Source of the DNA: CAYQLY01 sp964418605
GTDB lineage: Bacteria > Bacteroidota > Bacteroidia > Cytophagales > Cyclobacteriaceae
DNA: 64,000 nt
Assembly (NCBI GenBank): GCA_964418605.1
Contig: CAYQLY010000002.1
Location: 124,001-188,000, forward strand
Reading direction: 5' to 3'
Shown: piece after piece, positions 17,965 through 26,151 of the stretch
How positions within the stretch are numbered: position 1 is the first letter of the stretch
Layout of the letters: each line of letters begins with the position of its first letter
Notes under the pieces: generated by a model
The model's database searches: none
What the model saw: the letters and a program-made list of their open reading frames with translations, nothing else
Told to the model about the DNA's origin: nothing
Translations under genes and position numbers: made by a program

Positions 17965-19131
17965 ATGAAAATCATTGAGGTAGTAGATAAAAACACAGCA
18001 AAGGAATTTTTACATTTACCTATCCGACTTTATAAAAAAGATCCTAATTGGATACGTCCATTAGATAAAGATATCGAAGATGTTTTTGATCGAAAGAAAA
18101 ATAAATATTTTCGACATGGAGAGTGTATACGTTGGATTTTAGTTGATGATCAAGGAAAAACAATTGGTCGTGTCGCTGCTTTTATTGATAAAAAAACAGC
18201 TCATACTTATGATCAGCCTACCGGAGGTATGGGTTTTTTTGAATGCATAGAAAATCAAGAAGCCGCTTTTAAATTATTTGATACGTGTAAAATATGGCTT
18301 CAGCAAAAAGGCATGCAAGCCATGGATGGTCCAATTAATTTTGGCGATCGGGATAAATGGTGGGGCTTATTAGTAGATGGTTTTACAGAGCCTAATTATT
18401 GTACACCTTATAATTTTTTATATTATAAGTCTTTTTTTGAATACTATGGATTTAAAGAGTACTTTAAACAATATACCTATCATCGGTATGTACATACAGG
18501 CGGATTACAGGACAGTATAAAAGAAAAGGCTGAACGAATAGCTCAAAATACAGCCTATACATTTAGGCATATTGAAAAAAAAGAGTTAAAAAAATATGCT
18601 GAAGATTTTTGCACTATTTATAATAAAGCGTGGATTAAACATAGTGGAGTCAAAGCGATGTCAAACGAACAGGCGTTAGCGATCATGAAACGACTCAAAC
18701 CTGTTTTGGATGAACAACTTATTTGGTTTGCTTATTTTAATGATGAGCCTATTGCATTTTATATTATGCTTCCCGAGCTTAATCAGATCTTTAAATATGT
18801 GAATGGAAAATTAAATGGTATAGGTAAACTCAAATTTCTATATCATAAATGGAGAAAGACATGTAAAAAAATGTTTGGTGTCGTTTTTGGTGTCATACCG
18901 GAACATCAAGGCAAAGGCGTAGAAGGGGCCATTGTCGTTGCTTTTTCTAAAGTAGCCTGGACTAAAGGATTCCCATATGAAGAATTAGAAATGAATTGGA
19001 TTGGAGACTTTAATCCTAAAATGATGCACGTAGCTGAATCCGTAGGAGGTAAAATTAATAAAACACATATCACCTACCGCAAATTATTTGATGAAACAAA
19101 AGAATTTAAACGAGCGCCTTATATAGAATAA
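17965..19131 (+). CDS. GNAT-like acyltransferase, YghO-type conserved protein
   Basis: The 388-residue soluble protein opens with a conserved segment (FLHLPIRLYKKDPNWIRPLDKDIEDVFD) known from a GNAT-related family widespread in Bacteroidota. A C-terminal acetyl-CoA-type loop is suggested by FGVVFGVIPEHQGKGVEGAIVVAF, where the Q-G-K-G-V run corresponds to the GNAT pyrophosphate loop. The middle has MDGPINFGDRDKWWGLLVDGF, also conserved in the family. No function has been assigned to this group that I can name. It is divergent from the MATE gene and precedes the PfkB kinase by 67 bases. Confidence 0.7.
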   Translation: MKIIEVVDKNTAKEFLHLPIRLYKKDPNWIRPLDKDIEDVFDRKKNKYFRHGECIRWILVDDQGKTIGRVAAFIDKKTAHTYDQPTGGMGFFECIENQEAAFKLFDTCKIWLQQKGMQAMDGPINFGDRDKWWGLLVDGFTEPNYCTPYNFLYYKSFFEYYGFKEYFKQYTYHRYVHTGGLQDSIKEKAERIAQNTAYTFRHIEKKELKKYAEDFCTIYNKAWIKHSGVKAMSNEQALAIMKRLKPVLDEQLIWFAYFNDEPIAFYIMLPELNQIFKYVNGKLNGIGKLKFLYHKWRKTCKKMFGVVFGVIPEHQGKGVEGAIVVAFSKVAWTKGFPYEELEMNWIGDFNPKMMHVAESVGGKINKTHITYRKLFDETKEFKRAPYIE

Positions 19132-19198
19132 AAATTCGCATACAATTCTCTTATTCTCAAAATTTGTACCTATTTTCGCACTAAGAAACCAAGTATAT

Positions 19199-20122
19199 AT
19201 GAGTTTATTAGTAGTTGGATCTATAGCGATCGATCGTATTGAAACACCATTTGGTAAATCAGAGAATAGTATTGGAGGTGCAGCTACCTACATTGCCTTG
19301 TCAGCCTCTTATCTTACATCTAAAGTTAATGTGGTTGGTGTTATTGGAAATGATTATCCAGTCGATTATTTACCTCTTTTACAAAAACATGGAATTAATA
19401 CAGAGGGTGTACAAATAAAAAAAGAGGAGAAATCATTTTTCTGGCATGGCAAATACCATAACGATATGAACACCAGAGAAAGTTTGGCTACAGAGCTTAA
19501 TGTCTTTATGAATTTTGATCCTACCATTCCTGATAGTTATCAAGATTGCAGTTATCTTCTTCTTGGTAATATGGCTCCCCAACTTCAGCAGAAAGTAATT
19601 CAACGCCTGAAAAAACGTCCGAAACTTGTTGCTATGGATACCATGAATTTTTGGATCGATACGGCTTTGGAAGATTTATTTAAAACATTGAAAATGGTGG
19701 ATGTTCTTTCTATTAATGACGAAGAAGCACGTCAACTGTCACAAGAATATTCTTTGGTTAAAGCAGCTAAAAAAATAATAAGCTTAGGCCCTAAATTTTT
19801 AATTATCAAGAAGGGTGAACATGGTGCTTTCCTTTTTCATGAGAATAATGTATTCTTTGCCCCTGCTCTCCCATTAGAAGATGTGTTTGATCCAACCGGA
19901 GCTGGCGATACGTTTGCCGGTGGATTTATTGGCTATTTGGCAAACACTAAAGACAATTCATTCATGAATATGAAACGAGCAATCATCCATGGCTCAGCAA
20001 TGGCTAGTTTTTGTGTTGAAAAATTTGGCCCTGAGCGATTAATTAATTTAAAGCAAAGTGATATCAAAGATCGCGTTCAGGAGTTTATAGATCTTGTGCA
20101 ATTTGATATATCCATCATCTAA
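19199..20122 (+). CDS. PfkB family sugar/nucleoside kinase
   Basis: The 307-residue protein shows both PfkB signatures. Near the start is NSIGGAATYIALSASYL with the Gly-Gly substrate site; at residues 231-242 is DPTGAGDTFAGG with the catalytic base Asp237. It transfers phosphate from ATP to a sugar, sugar phosphate or nucleoside; the exact substrate is not readable from the sequence. The sequence between resembles the adenosine kinase/ribokinase side of the family. It is followed after 10 bases by ribH, so the two are probably cotranscribed, though a joint role with riboflavin synthesis is not clear. Confidence 0.88.
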   Translation: MSLLVVGSIAIDRIETPFGKSENSIGGAATYIALSASYLTSKVNVVGVIGNDYPVDYLPLLQKHGINTEGVQIKKEEKSFFWHGKYHNDMNTRESLATELNVFMNFDPTIPDSYQDCSYLLLGNMAPQLQQKVIQRLKKRPKLVAMDTMNFWIDTALEDLFKTLKMVDVLSINDEEARQLSQEYSLVKAAKKIISLGPKFLIIKKGEHGAFLFHENNVFFAPALPLEDVFDPTGAGDTFAGGFIGYLANTKDNSFMNMKRAIIHGSAMASFCVEKFGPERLINLKQSDIKDRVQEFIDLVQFDISII

Positions 20123-20132
20123 CTATTGAGTT

Positions 20133-20615
20133 ATGGCAACTATTTTAAAAAATTTAAGTGCGTTCTCTCCTAAAAATCTTTTTAACATATCATCTAAAAA
20201 AATAGCTATTGTTGTAGCTGAGTGGAATCAACATATTACAGAAGCTCTTTATAAAGGAGCAGAAGAAGCTCTTCTTCAATATAAAATTCATAAATCTCAT
20301 ATTTTGCGTAAGGATGTTCCTGGAAGTTTTGAATTACCACTTGCTGCTCAATGGATGGCTCAAAAACCGGAAGTAGATGCTGTGCTATGTTTAGGATGCA
20401 TCATTCAAGGCGAAACCCGTCATTTTGATTTTATCAGTGAGGCTGTTGCTCATGGCATCATGACTGTCGGACTTAATTCCAATAAACCTATTATTTTCGG
20501 TGTTCTGACTACCCAGACAGAAGAGCAGGCTGTTGAACGTGCAGGAGGAAAACATGGCAATAAAGGAACAGAAGCTGCTATTACAGCTATTAAAATGCTT
20601 AATTTGAATTTTTAA
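20133..20615 (+). CDS. ribH: 6,7-dimethyl-8-ribityllumazine synthase
   Basis: This is the penultimate enzyme of riboflavin synthesis, joining the pyrimidinedione and 3,4-dihydroxybutanone 4-phosphate. At 160 residues it is full length. Seen are IAIVVAEWNQHITEALYKGA at the start, VPGSFELPLAAQWMA, the catalytic-loop segment CLGCIIQGETRHFDFIS with the conserved His, and VLTTQTEEQAVERAGG. No FMN riboswitch is seen upstream; the gene depends on the PfkB transcript. A palindrome overlapping the next gene's promoter follows it. Confidence 0.95.
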   Translation: MATILKNLSAFSPKNLFNISSKKIAIVVAEWNQHITEALYKGAEEALLQYKIHKSHILRKDVPGSFELPLAAQWMAQKPEVDAVLCLGCIIQGETRHFDFISEAVAHGIMTVGLNSNKPIIFGVLTTQTEEQAVERAGGKHGNKGTEAAITAIKMLNLNF

Positions 20616-20638
20616 AATTTCACTTTCCTAGATTTAGC

Positions 20639-20662
20639 ATATAGCAATTTTTTCTGCTATAT
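20639..20662. promoter_or_regulatory. Inverted repeat overlapping the next promoter
   Basis: ATATAGCA (20639-20646) pairs with TGCTATAT (20655-20662) across eight T-rich bases. The right arm overlaps the -7 box of the repeat-protein gene. It could be an operator or the 3' hairpin of ribH mRNA. Confidence 0.4.
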
Positions 20663-20665
20663 TTG
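20658..20665 (+). promoter_or_regulatory. -7 promoter element for the first repeat protein
   Basis: TATATTTG matches TAnnTTTG and lies 30 bases before the chosen ATG at 20696. Its position inside the longer open frame (from 20663) supports the later start. Confidence 0.65.
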
Positions 20666-20695
20666 CAAAGCTTTTTAGTTAAAATTATATATTCT

Positions 20696-22582
20696 ATGAA
20701 AACAAACTCGATTATTTTAGCGCTTATAGCTTGCTGTCTTTCAACTTTAGCTTTTGCACAGGTAGAAATCAACAAGAATCTTCAAATGACAGGTGGAACG
20801 AATGCCGATCGTCTTATTACTAATGTAGGCGATCCGTCGACATCTACAGGCGCGGTGAATGTCCAAAGTCTTCAAAAAGGAACACTTATTTATGCTGTGA
20901 CGGGAGGTACGGCTAATGCCATTACAGCTACAACCACTCCTTCGTTTGCACCGCAAGCAGGAAGTACAATTTGCTTCAAAGCTACAGCTACTAATACAGG
21001 AGCAGTAACGCTGAATGTAAATGGGTCCGGTGCGGTTAATCTTCTTAGAGGAAATACAGCGCTAGTAGCTGGTGATATCCAAGCCAACCAACTTGTAACA
21101 GCTACTTATGATGGTGCTACTTGGCAGGCCACAGGTGGTGTAGGTGATAATTTAGGGAATCATCAAGCTACGCAGACTGTAACAGCTAATGCTAACAATG
21201 TATACGATATTGGTAATTCAACTAATGGGTTTAAGGATTTGTACCTTACAGGTAGTCTAAAACTAGATAATACGGTCTTTGTTAATAACTTAGGTGGGAG
21301 TACCTTATTAGGAGAAACGCAGAATACAACTAATACAGCAAATAGCAATCTTTTGGTTGGCTATCAGTCAGGTAAATCAAATACTACTGGTTACGATAAC
21401 GTATTTATAGGAAAAAGAGCTGGCTATACGAACACAACTGGAGCGGCAAATTTGTTCTTAGGAATTGACGCAGGGTATTCAACTACTAGTGGCCTAGAAA
21501 ATGTTTTTATCGGATATGCTGCTGGTAGATTAAATTCATCAGGAGGCGCAAATGTATATATAGGATACCGAGCTGGTGATTCAGGAAATGGTAATTACAA
21601 CACCTTTATAGGGCCAGAATTTGCAGGAGCAAATTTTGGAACAGGGTCTAGAAATATTATGATTGGACATCAGGTAGGCTACAATAGTAATGGAAGCTAC
21701 AATATATTTCATGGTGAAAAGTCAGGATATAATACAACAGCAAATTATAATATGTTTATGGGTATTGAAAGTGGATATAGTAATACATCAGGTACCCAAA
21801 ATATTTTCTTGGGTTATCAATCTGGGTATTCTAATCTAGTGAGTAACAATAATTGCTATCTTGGCGTCCAAGCTGGTATGTGTAATACCGGTAGCGATAA
21901 CGTAGCTATTGGTAATTATTCAGGTACTTTTGGGATAATTCCTATGACTATGAATTCAACTAATGGGGTTTTTGTTGGTCGGGATGCAGTTCCAACTGCT
22001 TCTGGATTAGATAATGTAATTGCGATAGGTAAAGGAGCACAAGTATCAACTAGTAATACTATACAACTTGGTAATAGTACGATAGCAAGTTTGAGATGTC
22101 AAGTTGCTCTAACGATTGTTTCGGATTCTACTAAAAAAGAAAACTTTAAGCCTATTAATAGTGAAGAAGTGTTAGTCAAGATTAGAACGTTTCGGCTAAC
22201 CAGTTGGAACTATAAAGAGCATGATCCTAAAAAATTTCGTCACTACGGACCTATGGCACAGGATTTTTATAATGCATTTGGTTATGATGGAATAGGCAGG
22301 ATAGGTAGTGATACAACTATTAATACCGGGGACTTGGCAGGAATAAGTTTTGTGGCTATTCAGGCTTTGGAAAAGAGAACCTCTAAACTTAAGGAGTTAG
22401 TTGATAAAAAAGACCAAACCATCGAAAAGCAACTAGAGGAAATTAATAAACTCAAAGCAGATATAGGTAAGCTTCAAAGCCATTTAGATTTAATAAAAGT
22501 AGAGAATCAAACTATGAATCAAGAAATAGCTGAAATTAAAACCCTTCTTAAAAAGAGTTCTTCTGTAGCAGTAAAAGAATAA
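20696..22582 (+). CDS. Secreted 17-residue-repeat protein with S74 self-cleaving chaperone domain
   Basis: The chosen start at 20696 gives a clean signal peptide (MKTNSIILALIACCLSTLAFAQ). Residues about 60-155 form a Gly/Ala/Thr-rich beta domain. From about residue 215 to 405 run some eleven copies of a 17-residue unit such as VFIGYAAGRLNSSGGAN or IFLGYQSGYSNLVSNNN, resembling the left-handed head repeats of trimeric adhesins. From residue 476 an S74 (endosialidase-type) intramolecular chaperone follows: SDSTKKENF supplies Ser476 and Lys481 for self-cleavage, and the end is a coiled coil. By family knowledge, S74 domains trimerise fibres and then cut themselves off. Inferred role: trimeric surface fibre. 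No T9SS tail is visible. Confidence 0.85.
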   Translation: MKTNSIILALIACCLSTLAFAQVEINKNLQMTGGTNADRLITNVGDPSTSTGAVNVQSLQKGTLIYAVTGGTANAITATTTPSFAPQAGSTICFKATATNTGAVTLNVNGSGAVNLLRGNTALVAGDIQANQLVTATYDGATWQATGGVGDNLGNHQATQTVTANANNVYDIGNSTNGFKDLYLTGSLKLDNTVFVNNLGGSTLLGETQNTTNTANSNLLVGYQSGKSNTTGYDNVFIGKRAGYTNTTGAANLFLGIDAGYSTTSGLENVFIGYAAGRLNSSGGANVYIGYRAGDSGNGNYNTFIGPEFAGANFGTGSRNIMIGHQVGYNSNGSYNIFHGEKSGYNTTANYNMFMGIESGYSNTSGTQNIFLGYQSGYSNLVSNNNCYLGVQAGMCNTGSDNVAIGNYSGTFGIIPMTMNSTNGVFVGRDAVPTASGLDNVIAIGKGAQVSTSNTIQLGNSTIASLRCQVALTIVSDSTKKENFKPINSEEVLVKIRTFRLTSWNYKEHDPKKFRHYGPMAQDFYNAFGYDGIGRIGSDTTINTGDLAGISFVAIQALEKRTSKLKELVDKKDQTIEKQLEEINKLKADIGKLQSHLDLIKVENQTMNQEIAEIKTLLKKSSSVAVKE

Positions 22583-22597
22583 ATATGTATTAAATTG

Positions 22598-22683
22598 AAT
22601 CTTACAAATGTGGGTTTGTATGAAGTAAGTAAATTAAAAAGCTAAATCCCACAAAAAAGCCCGGCAACCCCGGGCTTTTTTTA
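22598..22683 (+). repeat. Conserved 3' region, copy 1, with terminator
   Basis: This stretch is nearly identical to 25686-25767. It contains a hairpin formed by TGTGGG (22609-22614) and CCCACA (22648-22653), then a terminator stem GCCCGG/CCGGGC (22659-22664 and 22670-22675) with T8. The two copies differ at only a few positions and in the terminator loop. Both follow genes of the same repeat-protein family. Confidence 0.85.
22659..22683 (+). terminator. Rho-independent terminator after the S74 repeat protein
   Basis: A 6-bp all-G/C stem GCCCGG/CCGGGC with loop CAACC is followed by eight T. Confidence 0.88.
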
Positions 22684-22730
22684 TTCATGGGATATCTGCA
22701 AAAAATACAATAAAATTCAAATTAAATACA

Positions 22731-22738
22731 TATATTTG
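22731..22738 (+). promoter_or_regulatory. -7 promoter element for the second repeat protein
   Basis: TATATTTG matches TAnnTTTG, 37 bases before the ATG and just behind a terminator, so the second to fourth repeat-protein genes probably start here as a transcript. Confidence 0.6.
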
Positions 22739-22775
22739 TAACGCTTTTTAATTACTAACTAAAACAATATAACAT

Positions 22776-23705
22776 ATGAAAACACTGGTCTTTGCTACCA
22801 CATTGGTAGTAGCTTGCAGTATAGGCTCAGTTTTCTCTCAAGTCACATCAGTCAAAGCCATTCAAATGGTTGGCGCTATGGCAGCCGATCGTACAGTCTC
22901 CGGTGTTTCTGACCTTGGCCTTATTGGCGCTATTTATTTAGATGGTCAAAAATTTGTAGACAATCTGAATACAGGTAGTTTCTTATTGGGTTATACCAGA
23001 AATACAACCAATACAGCTAATGAAAATGTATTCATTGGAACGGAAGCTGGTAAAAATAATACAACCGGAATGCATAATGTATACATGGGCTATCGTGCGG
23101 GTTTTACTGGAGCTACCAATAACTACAATGTTTTAGTAGGCTATCAAGCTGGGTACTTTAATACTGCTGCCAATAATACGCTTGTAGGTTACCAGTCTGG
23201 CTATAACAATACTACAGGTTCCAATAACAGTTTTTACGGCTATCGAACTGGCTATGCTAACATGACAGGTTCGAATAATAGCTACATAGGACATCAAGCA
23301 GGCTTGAATAACACCGGCTCAGATAACGTAGCTGTTGGCGTTAATGCCGGACAAATGCCATCTAACAAAGGTGTATTCTTAGGTTATGGAGCAGATGCGA
23401 CCATGGCGGGACTCACAAATGTGATAGCCATTGGCTATAATGCTAAAGTAGGCCAAAGTAATAGTGCTATTTGGGGAGGTTCTGGAGCAGATGCTGTAAA
23501 AATTGGCATTTACATTGCGAATCCATTAGCAGATCTTCATATTAATGGAAAAGATGCCATGGTTGTACCTGTAGGAACTACCGCTCAACGTCCAACTACA
23601 CCTCAACTTGGTATGATTCGTTTTAACACAGATACAAATGTATTTGAAGGTTATGTATATGATGCTGTGAGTATGACCAATAAGTGGCTCCAATTACATC
23701 CCTAG
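22776..23705 (+). CDS. Secreted 17-residue-repeat protein, paralogue 2
   Basis: The 309-residue protein has a signal peptide (MKTLVFATTLVVACSIGSVFSQ) and six or more copies of the same 17-residue unit found upstream (NVFIGTEAGKNNTTGMH, NSFYGYRTGYANMTGSN) at about residues 83-195. Instead of an S74 domain it ends with a short block, VVPVGTTAQRPTTPQLGMIR then FNTDTNVFEGYV. That block is a common C-terminal element of Bacteroidota and phage-like fibre proteins. The N-terminus shares the motif QMVGAMAADRTVSGVSDL with its neighbours. Inferred role: cell-surface or secreted fibre, possibly co-assembling with the S74 paralogue. Confidence 0.8.
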   Translation: MKTLVFATTLVVACSIGSVFSQVTSVKAIQMVGAMAADRTVSGVSDLGLIGAIYLDGQKFVDNLNTGSFLLGYTRNTTNTANENVFIGTEAGKNNTTGMHNVYMGYRAGFTGATNNYNVLVGYQAGYFNTAANNTLVGYQSGYNNTTGSNNSFYGYRTGYANMTGSNNSYIGHQAGLNNTGSDNVAVGVNAGQMPSNKGVFLGYGADATMAGLTNVIAIGYNAKVGQSNSAIWGGSGADAVKIGIYIANPLADLHINGKDAMVVPVGTTAQRPTTPQLGMIRFNTDTNVFEGYVYDAVSMTNKWLQLHP

Positions 23706-23752
23706 TATTTTAAGTAAAAATTATTTAACAGCTAAGATTAAATAAGAAACCA

Positions 23753-24676
23753 ATGATAAACAAACGATACATTTTGCCTTTTATAGCTTGCCTATTTATG
23801 ACAACAGTAGGCATGACTCAAATTACGATGAATAAGAACTTACAAATGAATGGTGCCATGGCAGCCGACCGAACCATTACCGGGGCCACCAATGTATACC
23901 TGGATGGCAAAATCATCATTGATGCTGTGACTTTTGTGGATAATAAAAATGCAGCTAATGTGCTTGTAGGAGATACAAAGAATGCAGGGCTTACAGGGGA
24001 TAACAATATTTTTATTGGTACAGATGCCGGACGATTTGCAGCTAATAGTTCATCAACAATCTTTGTAGGTTATCAAGCAGGTTTTGGAAATACTAATTAC
24101 GATGGAGCTATAGGACTGGGTGTTGGTGCAGCAGCTTCTAATAAAGCAAATTATAATACAATGGCGGGTTATCAAGCAGGGTATAATACAGGAATGGGTA
24201 CAGATAATACTTTTTTAGGGTATAATGCGGGAAAAGATAATACTATTTTTGCAAGTAATGTATTTTTAGGATGTAATGCTGGAGCAACAGGGATGATGCC
24301 TATGTTTGGTGGATTAGCTACACTAATCGGTCCATTTGCTGGAGCACATCAAACCACGAAAAGTCTATTTGTTGGCTACTATGCAGATGGTGCAATGAAT
24401 AATTTAACCAATGTTAGTGGGATTGGTACTTTTGCTAAACCGGCTAGTGATAATACCATGATGATAGGTGGTGATGGTGGAATACAAATAAATGTAGGGA
24501 TTAATACTGATAAGCCACGTTCTGTATTGGATATTAATGCAACGGGTGCTGTGATTGTACCGGTAGGCACAACTATGCAACGGCCTACAGCTGTTAAGGG
24601 TATGGTTCGGTATAATACAACTATCAATAAAATGGAAGTATATAATGGGGCTGCTTGGAAAAACTTTAATTATTAG
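23753..24676 (+). CDS. Secreted 17-residue-repeat protein, paralogue 3
   Basis: The 307-residue protein starts with a signal peptide (MINKRYILPFIACLFMTTVGMTQ), followed by KNLQMNGAMAADRTITGA, the shared N-terminal block. The repeats are more diverged than in its neighbours (TIFVGYQAGFGNTNYDG, TFLGYNAGKDNTIFASN) and partly interrupted. It ends with IVPVGTTMQRPTAVKGMVRY and YNGAAWKNF. It lies 47 bases after paralogue 2, with no terminator between, and 31 bases before paralogue 4, so these three genes look like one operon. Function is inferred only from the family resemblance. Confidence 0.78.
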   Translation: MINKRYILPFIACLFMTTVGMTQITMNKNLQMNGAMAADRTITGATNVYLDGKIIIDAVTFVDNKNAANVLVGDTKNAGLTGDNNIFIGTDAGRFAANSSSTIFVGYQAGFGNTNYDGAIGLGVGAAASNKANYNTMAGYQAGYNTGMGTDNTFLGYNAGKDNTIFASNVFLGCNAGATGMMPMFGGLATLIGPFAGAHQTTKSLFVGYYADGAMNNLTNVSGIGTFAKPASDNTMMIGGDGGIQINVGINTDKPRSVLDINATGAVIVPVGTTMQRPTAVKGMVRYNTTINKMEVYNGAAWKNFNY

Positions 24677-24707
24677 TGGAGTAAAAAACGTATTTAGTTT
24701 GAAAATT

Positions 24708-25667
24708 ATGAAAACAAAAAAAATAATATATACTGTAAAGGCTTCTCTATTTTTTAGCATCATAAGCATCATAGGCTTGCCAGCTGTCGCACAGGTTTTG
24801 ATTAATAAACCATTGCAATTCATGCCGGCTATGACTCCCGATGGAGAATTAAAAGATGTATCGGATTTTTCAATGGACGGAGTGATTAGTTTAGATGGAG
24901 CAGTTTATATCAGCAATCAAGGTGGAGGCGCTGGTACGATTAAGCTAGGTGCCACAGGAAATACAACGAGTAAAGGAGTCAATAATATTTTTATTGGTAC
25001 AGAAGCGGGTAAGGGTCTTAGTGGAACCAATGATGGTGAAAATGTCATGATTGGTTATCAGAGTGGAAAAAATGCAGCTAATAACTTTTCATTTTTTAAT
25101 GTATATGTTGGAAGTCAAATTGGTATTAATAATATTAATGGATCTAATCATACATTTTTTGGCTACCAATCGGGGTATAATAATACGACTGGTGATTATG
25201 GTACATTCTTTGGTTATCAAGCAGGCTATAGTAATACCACTGGATATCAGAATTCTTACTTTGGTATGAGTGCAGGTAGAGGTAATACAACGGGTTACTA
25301 TAATACATCTATTGGTTATAACTCAGGCACTTTTGCTAATACCAATGGCTACTATTGTTCATATATAGGGGTGAATGCTGATGCAAGCATGACCGGTATA
25401 GATGGGGTAACAGCTATAGGCTATAATGCTAAAGTAGGTCAAAGTAATGCGGTTGTATTTGGAAGTTCAACGGATCCTATTCAAGTGGGGATTAATACTG
25501 CTACACCTCGAGCTGATTTAGATGTGAATACGGCCGGAGCAATGATTATACCTGTGGGAGATACTGTCGACCAACCTGTCACACCTGTTAAAGGGATGAT
25601 TCGTTTTAATAACATAACAAATCATTTAGAAGGATATAACGGTGCAGCTTGGATTAATATTGATTAA
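24708..25667 (+). CDS. Secreted 17-residue-repeat protein, paralogue 4
   Basis: The start is set at 24708 because it gives a normal signal peptide (MKTKKIIYTVKASLFFSIIS then IIGLPAVAQ). The open frame extends to 24645 but overlaps the previous gene. The 319-residue product has a shared N-terminal block, at least seven repeats (THTFFGYQSGYNNTTGD and NSYFGMSAGRGNTTGYY types), then a capping segment VTAIGYNAKVGQSNAVVFG that is nearly identical in paralogue 2. It ends in MIIPVGDTVDQPVTPVKGM and YNGAAWINID. The identical capping segments suggest recent duplication or gene conversion within the cluster. Confidence 0.8.
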   Translation: MKTKKIIYTVKASLFFSIISIIGLPAVAQVLINKPLQFMPAMTPDGELKDVSDFSMDGVISLDGAVYISNQGGGAGTIKLGATGNTTSKGVNNIFIGTEAGKGLSGTNDGENVMIGYQSGKNAANNFSFFNVYVGSQIGINNINGSNHTFFGYQSGYNNTTGDYGTFFGYQAGYSNTTGYQNSYFGMSAGRGNTTGYYNTSIGYNSGTFANTNGYYCSYIGVNADASMTGIDGVTAIGYNAKVGQSNAVVFGSSTDPIQVGINTATPRADLDVNTAGAMIIPVGDTVDQPVTPVKGMIRFNNITNHLEGYNGAAWINID

Positions 25668-25685
25668 AAGAATTTAAAAAGATTA

Positions 25686-25767
25686 AATCTTGCAAATGTG
25701 GGTTTGTATGAAGTAAGTAAATTAAAAAGCTAAATCCCACAAAAAAAGCCCGGGAGTACCGGGCTTT
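25686..25767 (+). repeat. Conserved 3' region, copy 2, with two-way terminator
   Basis: This is the second copy of the 22598-22683 sequence, directly behind paralogue 4. The TGTGGG/CCCACA hairpin and the 25-odd bases between are retained without visible change. The terminator loop differs (GAGTA instead of CAACC). Confidence 0.85.
25741..25764 (-). terminator. Terminator shared by rpsT (minus) and the repeat-protein operon (plus)
   Basis: Stem GCCCGG/CCGGGC (25748-25753, 25759-25764). On the minus strand it is followed by seven T, fitting termination of rpsT, which ends 28 bases away. On the plus strand only three T follow. Confidence 0.8.
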
Positions 25768-25791
25768 AACCTTATATATATATCTTCAATT

Positions 25792-26046
25792 TTAGTTTAA
25801 TGTATTAACGTAAAGAGACAGTTGAGATTTCTTATGTGAGGCATTGTTTTTTTTGATGATATTTTTTTTCACCAATTTGTCAATCATGCCTGTTACTTTT
25901 TTCAATAAGTCTTGCGCCTCTGTTTTGTTGGTAGTTGTTTTTAATTTTTTAATAAACGTACGCGTTGTTTTTAATTGGTATTTATTGCGTAAGCGTTTTG
26001 CTTCACTGGATCGGATTGCTTTTTCTGCTGATTTATGATTTGCCAT
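25792..26046 (-). CDS. rpsT: 30S ribosomal protein S20
   Basis: This small basic protein of 84 residues binds 16S rRNA early in 30S assembly. The family opening ANHKSAEKAIRSSEAKRLRN is present, followed by Lys/Arg-rich helices and NNASHKKSQLSLYVNTLN at the end. Length and composition are normal. It has its own promoter (-7 at 26074-26081 on this strand) and a strong terminator, so it is a single-gene unit. Confidence 0.95.
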   Translation of the reverse strand: MANHKSAEKAIRSSEAKRLRNKYQLKTTRTFIKKLKTTTNKTEAQDLLKKVTGMIDKLVKKNIIKKNNASHKKSQLSLYVNTLN

Positions 26047-26073
26047 GCTCCTTGTATTCTTTTAATTGGATTG

Positions 26074-26081
26074 CAAATATA
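26074..26081 (-). promoter_or_regulatory. -7 promoter element for rpsT
   Basis: The complementary strand reads TATATTTG, matching TAnnTTTG, 27 bases before the rpsT ATG. Confidence 0.6.
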
Positions 26082-26151
26082 TAAAAATAATTTGATTTTT
26101 TCTACGTATAATTTTAAAAAAAATAATAGTATTGTTTTTTAACCCTTTTTT

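Noticed and set aside
24404..24823. 139-residue open frame on the - strand
   Set aside because: It runs antisense through two secreted repeat-protein genes and has no signal or domain.
20696..25667. CRISPR array, because of regularly spaced short repeats
   Set aside because: The periodic DNA is coding: 51-base units keep the reading frame and encode a protein repeat with variable third positions; there are no constant repeats with unique spacers, and no cas genes.
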